Positions 1-6,741 of a stretch of 37,665 nt of DNA are shown one piece after another. A program made the translations under genes and the position numbers. How positions within the stretch are numbered: position 1 is the first letter of the stretch; each line of letters begins with the position of its first letter. The notes below the pieces were generated by a model. The model ran no database searches. It was not told the origin of the DNA and saw only the letters and a program-made list of their open reading frames with translations. The stretch is from an uncultured Bacteroidota bacterium. Its GTDB lineage: Bacteria > Bacteroidota > Bacteroidia > Bacteroidales > WCHB1-69. The stretch is from contig CADADB010000021.1 of the NCBI GenBank assembly GCA_902786595.1, forward strand, positions 1 to 37,665, given 5' to 3'.

Positions 1-2724
1 CTTGATGGTGAGGTGGAGGGTGACGGTGGAGTCGCATCCGGCGGCGTTGGTGGTGTGCCACTCGTAGTCGCCGCTCTCCGTGTAGGTCTCGTCGTGCCAC
101 TCGAAGCTCTCGCAGGCGTCCACCGTGGTGTCGCTCATTGGATATGGAGGATATGACGTGTAAACGCACTGCTCATTTTCAAGTCGATATAGTTGAATCG
201 AATCACCTGATGTGAAATATTTAAAAGTCGAAGAAAGAGTCTTATATTTTAATGATTCGTCTAAACAGCTAATGGTGACATTCTTAGAACTGTTGATGAA
301 TCCAATTGTGTTTGGATATGCAGTAAGATTGCTGGCCTCTAAACTTACGGTCGGACTTTTTCCAATAAAAAAACCACTTTTAGATTTGACGGAATAATTG
401 TCCTCTGAATTATCTAAACGAGCAAAGGTAAAAGTTGACGATTGTATGTCTGGATTGTTTGTAGGACTGATAATATTGTTGTCAATGATTACATCGACCT
501 TGTTATTGGTATTGCCAGTCAGATTTGAGGAATTAAGCGAACCATCTAAAGCTACGTTCTCTTGTGTGCAAACAATCAAATATTCTCCGCTCCAGTTTTC
601 TCTGTTTTCTGTCACTTTTTTGAAAATGGTGTCAGAAGGAGTGCATTTTTTGTAAACTGCGTAAAGAGTCTCATTTGACGACAAAGGGAATGTCCCACCT
701 TTCGGATATAATGTTGGGGGATCGATGGTGAAATCTATAATAGGGGAGGTGGACCATCCCGCAAAGGTATAATCATCTGAGTAGGGATGAGCTTCTGGCA
801 AGTCTGAAACCTCGTGGCAACCTTCAAGGAATGTCTGTTCACAGTATCCTCGACAAAGGATTGGGTCAAAGAAGACCTTTGGTTTTGGCTTCACATTTAC
901 ATGGAAAGTGTCCACTCGAAAACAACTTCCTGAAGGCGGCGTGACAGTGACATAGTAGGTGCTGGAAGCAGTGGGAGTCACGTCAATCGAAATAGAAGTG
1001 GCATCTGAAGACCAACTGTAGGAACAATCAGCACTTTCTACATGTACGTAATCTAAAAAAGCTCGGCTCTCATAAACAGTTGTTTTAGGGGAAGTTTCAA
1101 TGGTGATTACGGAATTTGCGGTTGCGTTAAGAAATGATACAGAATAATCTTGATAGGCGCCAGGCCATGAAATGTAAGAATCGACGGTGAAGCTATCAAC
1201 CTGTTCCTGGTCTGAACCTTTGTCAATATAAACAAAGATTTTTGTGGGCTTGGGAGATGATGGATGACCCCAACCTTTGGCACCTATTTTCACGGAGAAT
1301 TCATCTGTCAGATTTAATGGTTTGGAAGCTATGCTGCCAAACACTTCTTCGTTTCCTAATTTTATCTTTCCGCCTGCTGAATAACCATGATTAACAGTCG
1401 GAAAATTTTCAATATCACCTTGATTAATTGATTGTGAACTTGGAATCTGGTCGTTGGAATAACCAGAAGCGTGTTGGTCTCCTCCATCAGTCAGCGAATC
1501 AAAATCCTCCATAAAAGGTGAGTTCCCGTTGCATTCCGCTGTCAACGTGATGCTCTCCCCCTCGCAGATGGTGTCATAATGGGCGACCCCTTCCGGTGCC
1601 AACACCGTAATTTTGAACAACGTGTCATACCGACGCCCCGTCACCGGATCGAACAACCGCAACGTGTCCGTGATGGTCGAGTCGTGTGAAACTACCGGCG
1701 CCTGGAACAAAAAGGTCGTGTCGCTATTGCTGTATGAGAAATACTGTTCGTCCATCTCACCGTTTGAATTTGGTATTATTACGGCTGCGCTGTCCACCGT
1801 GTTGCCGGCAGGGGTCCGTACGTTGTCGGCAAATTTGATTTCCCAGTCAAAAAGGTAGCCATTATAATTGTCGTTATAACCAAAATCGATAATCTCTATT
1901 TTCCAGGTTCCATTCACCGGACATCCATCCAATAGCGAAAAATCTTCATCAGGGCGATAGAATTGTGATGGTGTGAGTGAGTGAAGATTTGTTGAATCAA
2001 ATGAAGTTCCATTGTTGTTTGTGTTCATGGCTCCATCTTCTTTCCTGTAGATTTTTCCATCGCCAAGAGCGTATTGATAATCGCTGATATTGTTGTAAGA
2101 CCAACAGTAGTTCCATCCAGTACCTGGTAAATGCATAGATATATCACAAGGATTCTGATTGTTGTAGTCTGGTATAGGCACACCTAAATTTTTATGTTGA
2201 GGCGCACACGTTCCAGTCCATTCCCCTCCATCTGGAAGATCATTACAAGTTGACATCCACTCTCCGTGTTGGTACAAAATGTTCATAGCATTACCTGAGG
2301 GACAACGCAACTTGATATTAAGTTTGCCGACAAACTCATATTCAATATTTAATCTCACATATTTTATATCATTGTTGTTATGGATGGTGTCTCGATATCC
2401 AGAAAAGGTTATAGGAGAGGAGTAAACACAACTATTTCCATCGCATGGATAGCCGTCGGGTATGAATAGTGTATCCGCCTTTGTCACAGTCGTGTCTTGA
2501 GGAGCAATCACAATGGTGTTGCTTGAGTCGTATCCGATGGAGAAAGGCAAAGTCTGCCCTGCACATACGGTATCTGGAAATTTCCATGCAGAGAAAATTG
2601 GGTGCGAGTTGTCGGTGCAGTCCTGATAACTCTGCCCATAGCCCCATACGGCCATGAACAAACACAGAACCACCAGGACTGGGGTCTGGACAATTTGATG
2701 AAGAGTATGTTTGTTGTATCTCAT
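1..2724 (-). CDS. Large secreted multidomain surface protein (5' part, 908 codons, runs off left edge)
   Basis: Open from an ATG at 2722-2724 to position 1 without a stop, so the protein is longer than 908 residues and its C-terminus is not seen. It starts with a typical signal peptide (basic MRYNKH, hydrophobic core around residues 14-29, then GYGQS). Residues ~105-290 resemble a proprotein-convertase P domain (GTWKIEIIDFG, then YLFDWEIKF). Residues ~400-560 look like a jelly-roll/adhesion domain opening with FMEDFDSLTDGGD. A PKD/Ig-like stretch follows (~560-605), then a Listeria-Bacteroides-repeat-like piece ending in ETLYAVY (~620-690). Next is a beta-rich module with EYLIVCTQ (~695-830) and a repeat ending GCDSTVTLHLTI (~865-908). 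This architecture is common in Bacteroidota proteins exported by type IX secretion; the sorting signal would lie beyond the edge. The substrate is unknown, and a degradative or adhesive role is inference. Confidence 0.8.
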   Translation of the reverse strand, partial: MRYNKHTLHQIVQTPVLVVLCLFMAVWGYGQSYQDCTDNSHPIFSAWKFPDTVCAGQTLPFSIGYDSSNTIVIAPQDTTVTKADTLFIPDGYPCDGNSCVYSSPITFSGYRDTIHNNNDIKYVRLNIEYEFVGKLNIKLRCPSGNAMNILYQHGEWMSTCNDLPDGGEWTGTCAPQHKNLGVPIPDYNNQNPCDISMHLPGTGWNYCWSYNNISDYQYALGDGKIYRKEDGAMNTNNNGTSFDSTNLHSLTPSQFYRPDEDFSLLDGCPVNGTWKIEIIDFGYNDNYNGYLFDWEIKFADNVRTPAGNTVDSAAVIIPNSNGEMDEQYFSYSNSDTTFLFQAPVVSHDSTITDTLRLFDPVTGRRYDTLFKITVLAPEGVAHYDTICEGESITLTAECNGNSPFMEDFDSLTDGGDQHASGYSNDQIPSSQSINQGDIENFPTVNHGYSAGGKIKLGNEEVFGSIASKPLNLTDEFSVKIGAKGWGHPSSPKPTKIFVYIDKGSDQEQVDSFTVDSYISWPGAYQDYSVSFLNATANSVITIETSPKTTVYESRAFLDYVHVESADCSYSWSSDATSISIDVTPTASSTYYVTVTPPSGSCFRVDTFHVNVKPKPKVFFDPILCRGYCEQTFLEGCHEVSDLPEAHPYSDDYTFAGWSTSPIIDFTIDPPTLYPKGGTFPLSSNETLYAVYKKCTPSDTIFKKVTENRENWSGEYLIVCTQENVALDGSLNSSNLTGNTNNKVDVIIDNNIISPTNNPDIQSSTFTFARLDNSEDNYSVKSKSGFFIGKSPTVSLEASNLTAYPNTIGFINSSKNVTISCLDESLKYKTLSSTFKYFTSGDSIQLYRLENEQCVYTSYPPYPMSDTTVDACESFEWHDETYTESGDYEWHTTNAAGCDSTVTLHLTIK

Positions 2725-2784
2725 TGAAAGCAAATTTCTTACGTCAATACAAAGAGTGCTTGGTTTCCAAGCGGCATAAAAATG

Positions 2785-2792
2785 CAAAAATA
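2785..2792 (-). promoter_or_regulatory. Bacteroidota -7 promoter box for the surface protein gene
   Basis: On the minus strand the sequence reads TATTTTTG, a perfect match to TAnnTTTG, about 60 nt before the ATG. No good -33 TTTG is visible at the expected distance. The same A-tract plus box (GCAAAAAATGTATTTTTG) recurs before the dehydrogenase gene at 27316-27332. Confidence 0.55.
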
Positions 2793-2954
2793 CATTTTTT
2801 GCAGCACATAATAGTATTAAATATTTAGTATTGTCTTGACTCTTGTTATACATTGTTTTTTTTGTTTTCGTCCATCTATATGTTTTGTAAAAAAGCAAGG
2901 TGCAAAAATAACAAAAAATTTAATACGTAATAGCTGTATATTAATAATATGAAC

Positions 2955-2984
2955 AAAAAAAGAGATGCAATGTTTAGCATCTCT
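2955..2984 (-). terminator. Rho-independent terminator of the kam operon
   Basis: On the minus strand an 8-bp perfect stem (AGAGATGC / GCATCTCT, loop of 8) is followed directly by a run of seven T. It lies about 85 nt after the kamE stop codon and is oriented to end the kamD-kamE transcript. The rest of 2725-3068 is AT-rich and holds no convincing gene. Confidence 0.85.
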
Positions 2985-3044
2985 ACTCAATATCCATAAA
3001 AAATGAATGTACAACAGCTCAAACTGTCATACATTCATCATCCT

Positions 3045-3080
3045 TAATTATGCATTATGCATTATGAATTAAGAATTCAT
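3045..3080. repeat. Heptamer tract TAATKCA at the kamE stop
   Basis: On the minus strand the tract reads TAATTCA, TAATGCA, TAATGCA, TAATTAAG. The first TAA is the stop codon of kamE (3069-3071). The same heptamer family follows the stop of the prolyl oligopeptidase gene at 25451. Confidence 0.85.
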
Positions 3081-3857
3081 CCTCCGGTCAAGCTCCTGCG
3101 CGATGTATGAGGCCACATCGTCGGCGTAGGTGTTTGCACCGAAACCGGCATCGTAACCCAACTCCTTGGCTAACTCGTGCGTGATACGAGGTCCGCCGCA
3201 CACCACAATCAGCTTGTCGCGCAAGCCCTCGGCCTCCAACATCTCGATCAACTCGGTGAGGTTCTGGATGTGCACGTCTTTCTGCGTCACCGTCTGCGAC
3301 ACCAACAAAGCGTCGGCGTGCAGCTCCACGGCCTTGGCAATGAATTCCTCGTTCGGCACCTGACTGCCCATGTTCAACGCATCGAACATGTCGTAACGCT
3401 CAATGCCGTAGTGACCTGCATAGCCCTTCATGTTCATGATGGCGTCGATGCCCACCGTGTGCGCGTCCGTACCCGTGCTGGCACCCACCACCACGATCTT
3501 CCGTCCGATGTGTTCGCGGATGAAGTCGTCCGTCTCCGGCATCGACCACACCGTGGATTCCACCTTCGGCACGTGGATGGTCGTGTAATCCACCGTGTGC
3601 GTGCAGGCACCGTAGCAGTTTACAAACGTGAAGCCGTCTGTGAGCTCTTTGAAATAAACGACTTGAGGGTTGTCAAAACCCATCTTTTTCATCAATTGTT
3701 TTGCGGCCTCCACGGCTTCGTCACCGCAAGGCACCGGCAAGGTGAAACTCAATTGCGTCTTGCCGTCGTTCATCGTGTCGCCGTAAGGCTTCACCTTGGT
3801 TAAATCTAAGGTCTGATCAAAGTCCTTTTGATCCATTGAATATAATCCACCGCTCAT
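3069..3857 (-). CDS. kamE: Lysine 5,6-aminomutase, beta (cobalamin-binding) subunit
   Basis: 262 residues. It is the small subunit of the adenosylcobalamin- and PLP-dependent lysine 5,6-aminomutase, which moves the terminal amino group of D-lysine or L-beta-lysine to carbon 5 in anaerobic lysine fermentation. The B12-binding motif DxHxxG is D131-A-H133-T-V-G136, where H133 is the lower cobalt ligand. K144 (in NMKGYAG) is at the residue number known to form the PLP aldimine in the clostridial enzyme. A Rossmann-type B12 domain fills the C-terminal half (LIVVCGGPR, LGYDAGFG). The ATG start at 3855-3857 gives the expected length. It is last in the operon after kamD and an unknown gene. The other lysine-fermentation genes (kamA, kdd, kce, kal) are not in this window. 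The last residues and stop are shared with a heptamer repeat. Confidence 0.95.
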   Translation of the reverse strand: MSGGLYSMDQKDFDQTLDLTKVKPYGDTMNDGKTQLSFTLPVPCGDEAVEAAKQLMKKMGFDNPQVVYFKELTDGFTFVNCYGACTHTVDYTTIHVPKVESTVWSMPETDDFIREHIGRKIVVVGASTGTDAHTVGIDAIMNMKGYAGHYGIERYDMFDALNMGSQVPNEEFIAKAVELHADALLVSQTVTQKDVHIQNLTELIEMLEAEGLRDKLIVVCGGPRITHELAKELGYDAGFGANTYADDVASYIAQELDRRMNS

Positions 3858-3920
3858 AGTTTCGTTATTTTAATTGTTTGTTTTTAACTATTTGATAATT
3901 TGTATGTTTATGGGGCTGTT

Positions 3921-4062
3921 GTTAGAAGACTTGAGACTTAAGACTTGAGACTTTGGGGTTTTACGATTGTCCCTGATAATTTGTTGTTTCGTCCTTTGTT
4001 TTTTAACACATTGCTTATCGTATAATTTATCTTGTTATCTTACATCTTATCATCTCACGTCC
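3921..4062. repeat. Duplicated intergenic element, copy A
   Basis: About 140 nt, closely similar and in direct orientation to 4686-4825. It contains three TTGAGAC/TTAAGAC heptamers, a conserved core running from TTTGGGGTTTTACGATTG through CCTGATAATTTGTTGTTTCG, an AT-rich part, and the start of the ACGTC heptamer tract. The two copies flank the unknown gene 4104-4655. Copy A has two fewer heptamers than copy B. Confidence 0.85.
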
Positions 4063-4106
4063 CACGTCTTACGTCTTACGTCCAACGTCTCACGTCCTAC
4101 GTCTTA
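4057..4106. repeat. Heptamer tract ACGTCNN, seven units, at the stop of the unknown kam-operon gene
   Basis: Seven consecutive 7-nt units on the plus strand: ACGTC followed by CC, TT, TT, CA, TC, CT, TT. On the minus strand these are TAAGACG, TAGGACG, TGAGACG, TTGGACG and so on. The first TAA (4104-4106) is the stop codon of the upstream gene, and several later units supply stops in other frames. Confidence 0.9.
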
Positions 4107-4655
4107 GCTCTTCACTCCTACGAAGTAGTCCTCCTTGTCGTCGAAGAGCACGTTAAACGAGGTCATGCTGCCGTAGATCCGGGAGATGTACTGCTGGAGG
4201 TTGACTTTCTCCTCGTCGGTGAGCGAACTGCTGCTGTTGATGTTCTGTTCGAGCACACGCAGACGGTCGCGCATCATGACGATTTTGTGGAAGAAGGTCT
4301 CCACAGGAATCTCCTTGGGAGCCAGATCCTTGTTGGCGGGCTGCAGAATCATCGTGCCACCCTGCCATTTCTTGCCTAACTCGGCCTTGTATTCGATGCC
4401 GTTGTATTGGGTCAGAATCTGGGTCAGCACCTGCTTGAACTCGCGGATGTTGAGCTTCGGGGTGTCATCCTCCACATCGTTGGCCTCGACCACCTCCAAC
4501 TCTATGGCCGCCTTGGAGAACTCCAACTCGCCGCCGCGCACGAAGATGATCTTGTACGTCAACGCATTGTTCTGGCTGATGATGCCCTCACCGTACTTCT
4601 CGTGACTGACGCGGGTTCCTACCGGGAGGTTGTCTATGTCGTAGTTTGTATCCAT
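4104..4655 (-). CDS. Unknown protein encoded between kamD and kamE
   Basis: 183 residues from the ATG at 4653-4655; an in-frame TTG five codons upstream is the less likely start. I do not recognise a named family. The N-terminal ~45 residues (VGTRVSHEKYGEGII, KIIFVRGGELEF) look like the small SH3/Tudor-like barrel at the C-terminus of UvrD/PcrA helicases and in CarD-type proteins. The rest is predominantly helical and charged, with a heptad-like stretch around MRDRLRVLEQNI, and ends in YFVGVKS. There is no signal peptide, membrane segment or metal motif. Its place between the two aminomutase subunit genes suggests an accessory or regulatory role, perhaps in assembly or reactivation of the B12 enzyme; that is inference. 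It is flanked by direct copies of a ~140-bp spacer element. Confidence 0.75.
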   Translation of the reverse strand: MDTNYDIDNLPVGTRVSHEKYGEGIISQNNALTYKIIFVRGGELEFSKAAIELEVVEANDVEDDTPKLNIREFKQVLTQILTQYNGIEYKAELGKKWQGGTMILQPANKDLAPKEIPVETFFHKIVMMRDRLRVLEQNINSSSSLTDEEKVNLQQYISRIYGSMTSFNVLFDDKEDYFVGVKS

Positions 4656-4685
4656 TTCACTAATATGCAAAAATATAGGTTTTTC

Positions 4686-4825
4686 GTTAGAAGACTTGAG
4701 ACTTAAGACTTGAGACTTGAGACTTGAGACTTTGGGGGTTTTACGATTGTTCCTGATAATTTGTTGTTTCGTTCTTCGTTTTATAATTCATTTTATATCG
4801 TATATTATTTTATCATCTCACGTCC
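4686..4825. repeat. Duplicated intergenic element, copy B
   Basis: Direct repeat of 3921-4062, with five rather than three TTGAGAC-type heptamers, the same conserved core, and a shortened ACGTC tract (units TAGGACG and TGAGATG on the minus strand). The TAG of the first unit is the kamD stop codon. Confidence 0.85.
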
Positions 4826-6384
4826 TACCACCGTTCCTTCATCATCTTCACGAACGGGTTGAAGTAGTTGTCGCCTTTGGTGACCACGCCGGCGAGACCC
4901 TTGCCGCCGTCTTTCGGACGTTTCACGTCGCCGAAGATACCTTTCTCCAAAGCGGAGAAGAGACCTTCCTGGACGATCTGCTGCAACAGCTCGATGGCGT
5001 TGTTGAGGACGGTCTTGGCGCGCTCGCGGCAGATACCGCCTTCACGGAATTCCATCTCCTCACCGATGCTGCGCATATCGTTGAAGATGTAGCGGGCATT
5101 CTCGATGGAGAGGTAACGGTCGCTCATGAAGGGCGTGTGGATGGCCTCGGTGGGCATACCCAACAGCTGGATACCCTGGTGCGTCCAGATACCGATGATG
5201 TTGAAGAGCGCGTCCTGGATGTGTCCGCGGAAGATGTTGCCCGTCATGAACTTGGTCGGGGGCATGTACTTCAGCGTGGCCTTCGGGAAGATCTCGCGGG
5301 TCATCTGCGCCTGCGCGAGCTCCAACAGGAAGCCGTTTTCCAAGCCCGGATCCATCTCGAAGGCGTGACCCAAGCCCATCTGCTCCTCGGGCAAACCGGC
5401 TAACAATGCCAATTGCTCGTTGATAAGGTCTGAGGCGAGCACGGTGTGGGCGGCCTCCACGGCATCGGCGGTGGTGAGGTAGTTGTCCTCGCCAGTGTTG
5501 ATGATGACGCCGGCATAACCGTTGATGATACGGGAGAAATACTGGTCAATAAGGGTTCTCTGCGGGTTGATGTCGCGGAAAAGAATGCCGTAGAGGGCGT
5601 CGTTGAGCATCACGTCGAGACGTTCCAAAGCACCCATGGCCGCGATTTCCGGCATACAAAGTCCTGAACAGTAGTTACATAAGCGGATGTAACGGCCTTG
5701 CTCTTCGCCCACTTCGTCAAGGGCCTTACGCATGATGCGGAAGTTCTCCTGCGTGGCGAACGTGCCGCCGAAGCCCTCGGTGGTCGCGCCGTAAGGCACA
5801 TAGTCGAGCAAACTCTGACCCGTGGTGCGGATCACGGCGATGACGTCCGCGCCCTGGCGTGCACCCGCCTGCGCTTGGACGACATCCTCGTAGATGTTGC
5901 CCGTGGCGACGATAATGTAGAGGTACGGTTTCGGACCCTCGCCGATGGTGTTCAGATATTCGTTACGTTTGGCCACGTTGCCCTTGATACGGGTGAGGCA
6001 CTGTTCGATGTACGGCTGAACCGCCTTCTGGATGTCAGCCAGCGGATGCAACGGCAACGCGGTGACGTTCAGTTGGTTGTTGGTGATGCGCTCGGCAATC
6101 TCCTGCGGGTTCGCGCCTGTCTCCAAGATGGCGTTGCCCATGAAGTAAAGCACGCCCTGACTGAGCACGCCGGCCTCCAAGAGCGCATCCACGACTCGGT
6201 TGGGAAGCGGCACGCCGTTCTCATCGACTCCGTCAATGCCGATCAGTCGGCAGAGCGTGCGCTCCACCGTAACAGTCGTGTAACCATCGACAAACTCCTG
6301 AACCTGGTCCGCAATCTGCTTCGCCAACTGCTTCGCAGCAGCCACCTGGGTGAAATCCAGTCCAAGTTTTGATTTTTCTGCCAT
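4825..6384 (-). CDS. kamD: Lysine 5,6-aminomutase, alpha subunit
   Basis: 519 residues from the ATG at 6382-6384, close to the ~516 residues of the characterised clostridial subunit. This is the large TIM-barrel subunit that binds substrate and PLP phosphate and pairs with KamE. It aligns from the N-terminus (KLGLDFTQVAAAKQLA) through GEGPKPYLYIIVATGNIYED, QAGARQGADVIAVIRTTGQS, RLCNYCSGLCMPEIA and the C-terminal FGDVKRPKDGGKGLAG. The presence of separate D and E subunits argues against ornithine 4,5-aminomutase, whose OraE combines these domains in one ~730-residue chain. It is first in its operon, with a canonical promoter upstream, and is divergent from dnaK. The stop codon is the first triplet of a short heptamer tract. 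Confidence 0.95.
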   Translation of the reverse strand: MAEKSKLGLDFTQVAAAKQLAKQIADQVQEFVDGYTTVTVERTLCRLIGIDGVDENGVPLPNRVVDALLEAGVLSQGVLYFMGNAILETGANPQEIAERITNNQLNVTALPLHPLADIQKAVQPYIEQCLTRIKGNVAKRNEYLNTIGEGPKPYLYIIVATGNIYEDVVQAQAGARQGADVIAVIRTTGQSLLDYVPYGATTEGFGGTFATQENFRIMRKALDEVGEEQGRYIRLCNYCSGLCMPEIAAMGALERLDVMLNDALYGILFRDINPQRTLIDQYFSRIINGYAGVIINTGEDNYLTTADAVEAAHTVLASDLINEQLALLAGLPEEQMGLGHAFEMDPGLENGFLLELAQAQMTREIFPKATLKYMPPTKFMTGNIFRGHIQDALFNIIGIWTHQGIQLLGMPTEAIHTPFMSDRYLSIENARYIFNDMRSIGEEMEFREGGICRERAKTVLNNAIELLQQIVQEGLFSALEKGIFGDVKRPKDGGKGLAGVVTKGDNYFNPFVKMMKERW

Positions 6385-6442
6385 ATTTTTACCTTTTATA
6401 TTAATGTAATTCTTTATGTTTTATATTTAAGTCTCAAATCGG

Positions 6443-6476
6443 CAAAAATACAAAAAATACGGATATGCGGCAACAA
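6443..6476 (-). promoter_or_regulatory. Promoter of the kam operon (TTG - 20 nt - TATTTTTG)
   Basis: The minus strand carries a perfect -7 box TATTTTTG at 6443-6450. A TTGTTG at 6471-6476 lies about 20 nt upstream and fits the -33 element. The predicted transcript start is ~50 nt before the kamD ATG. Confidence 0.7.
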
Positions 6477-6486
6477 CATTGAAAAT

Positions 6487-6513
6487 GTAGAGACGCATCG
6501 CGCGCCTCTCTAC
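6487..6513. repeat. Palindromic repeat, GTAGAGACG family
   Basis: Arms GTAGAGACGC and GCGCCTCTCTAC around a short loop. One of six ~28-bp palindromes of the same general design in the window. It lies in the kamD/dnaK divergent spacer. Confidence 0.75.
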
Positions 6514-6538
6514 AACGAAACGGAATCCATACATGCCC

Positions 6539-6566
6539 GTAGGGGCGAATAATTATTCGCCCCTCT
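6539..6566. repeat. Palindromic repeat, GTAGGGGCGAAT family
   Basis: Positions 6541-6564 are a perfect 24-bp palindrome (AGGGGCGAATAA and its complement). It matches the element after dnaK at 8692-8719 almost base for base. Confidence 0.85.
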
Positions 6567-6568
6567 GC

Positions 6569-6592
6569 AGAGACGTGCCATGGCGCGTCTCT
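6569..6592. repeat. Palindromic repeat, GTAGAGACG family
   Basis: 24-bp inverted repeat, AGAGACGTGCCA against TGGCGCGTCTCT, with one mismatch pair. It directly adjoins the previous palindrome. Confidence 0.8.
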
Positions 6593-6603
6593 ACTGCCAC
6601 CCG

Positions 6604-6648
6604 AATGCCAAAATGTCAGTGGTTTTCTCCTTGAGAATCACTGGCATT
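6604..6648. promoter_or_regulatory. Imperfect inverted repeat immediately upstream of the dnaK promoter
   Basis: Three paired segments: AATGCC/GGCATT, AGTG/CACT and TTCTC/GAGAA around a CTT loop, separated by small bulges. It ends 6 nt before the sigma-54 -24 element. It could be a binding site for an activator or repressor. It also resembles a terminator (T run after it), but the upstream gene points the other way, so there is nothing obvious to terminate. Confidence 0.45.
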
Positions 6649-6654
6649 ATTTTT

Positions 6655-6670
6655 TGGCACAATTGTTGCT
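6655..6670 (+). promoter_or_regulatory. Sigma-54 (RpoN) type -24/-12 promoter of dnaK
   Basis: TGGCAC, five bases, TTGCT: an exact match to the sigma-54 consensus TGGCAC-N5-TTGCW, with the required GG and GC ten bases apart. The predicted start is ~12 nt downstream, giving a ~60-nt leader to the dnaK ATG at 6742. No TAnnTTTG vegetative box is visible in the leader. The match and spacing are seen in the sequence; use in vivo is inference. Confidence 0.7.
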
Positions 6671-6741
6671 AAGGAATGTCGCGTCCCGAAAAAAGGACAG
6701 TGTAAAATCAACGAATTAGTAACAATAAAAATTATAAAACA

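Noticed and set aside
212-1858. Short plus-strand frames at 212-397, 398-655 and 1613-1858
   Set aside because: All lie opposite the continuous 908-codon minus-strand frame of the surface protein.
2817-3014. 65-codon minus-strand frame in the surface protein/kamE spacer
   Set aside because: Runs through the kam terminator in AT-rich sequence with low-complexity content and no family resemblance.
3921-4106. CRISPR array
   Set aside because: The units are 7 nt with no unique spacers, and no cas gene is present. These are simple tandem arrays.
4104-4825. Mobile element flanked by direct repeats
   Set aside because: The repeats flank a gene without transposase or integrase features, and no target-site duplication can be defined. 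Kept only as a duplicated spacer element.
3177-5403. Long plus-strand frames opposite kamE, the unknown gene and kamD (e.g. 3177-3803, 4717-5403)
   Set aside because: Antisense to well-supported genes, with no recognisable motif, and one runs through the repeat spacer.
6617-6655. Rho-independent terminator upstream of dnaK
   Set aside because: Hairpin plus T run is present, but the neighbouring gene is divergent, so no transcript would need it; a regulatory site is more likely.
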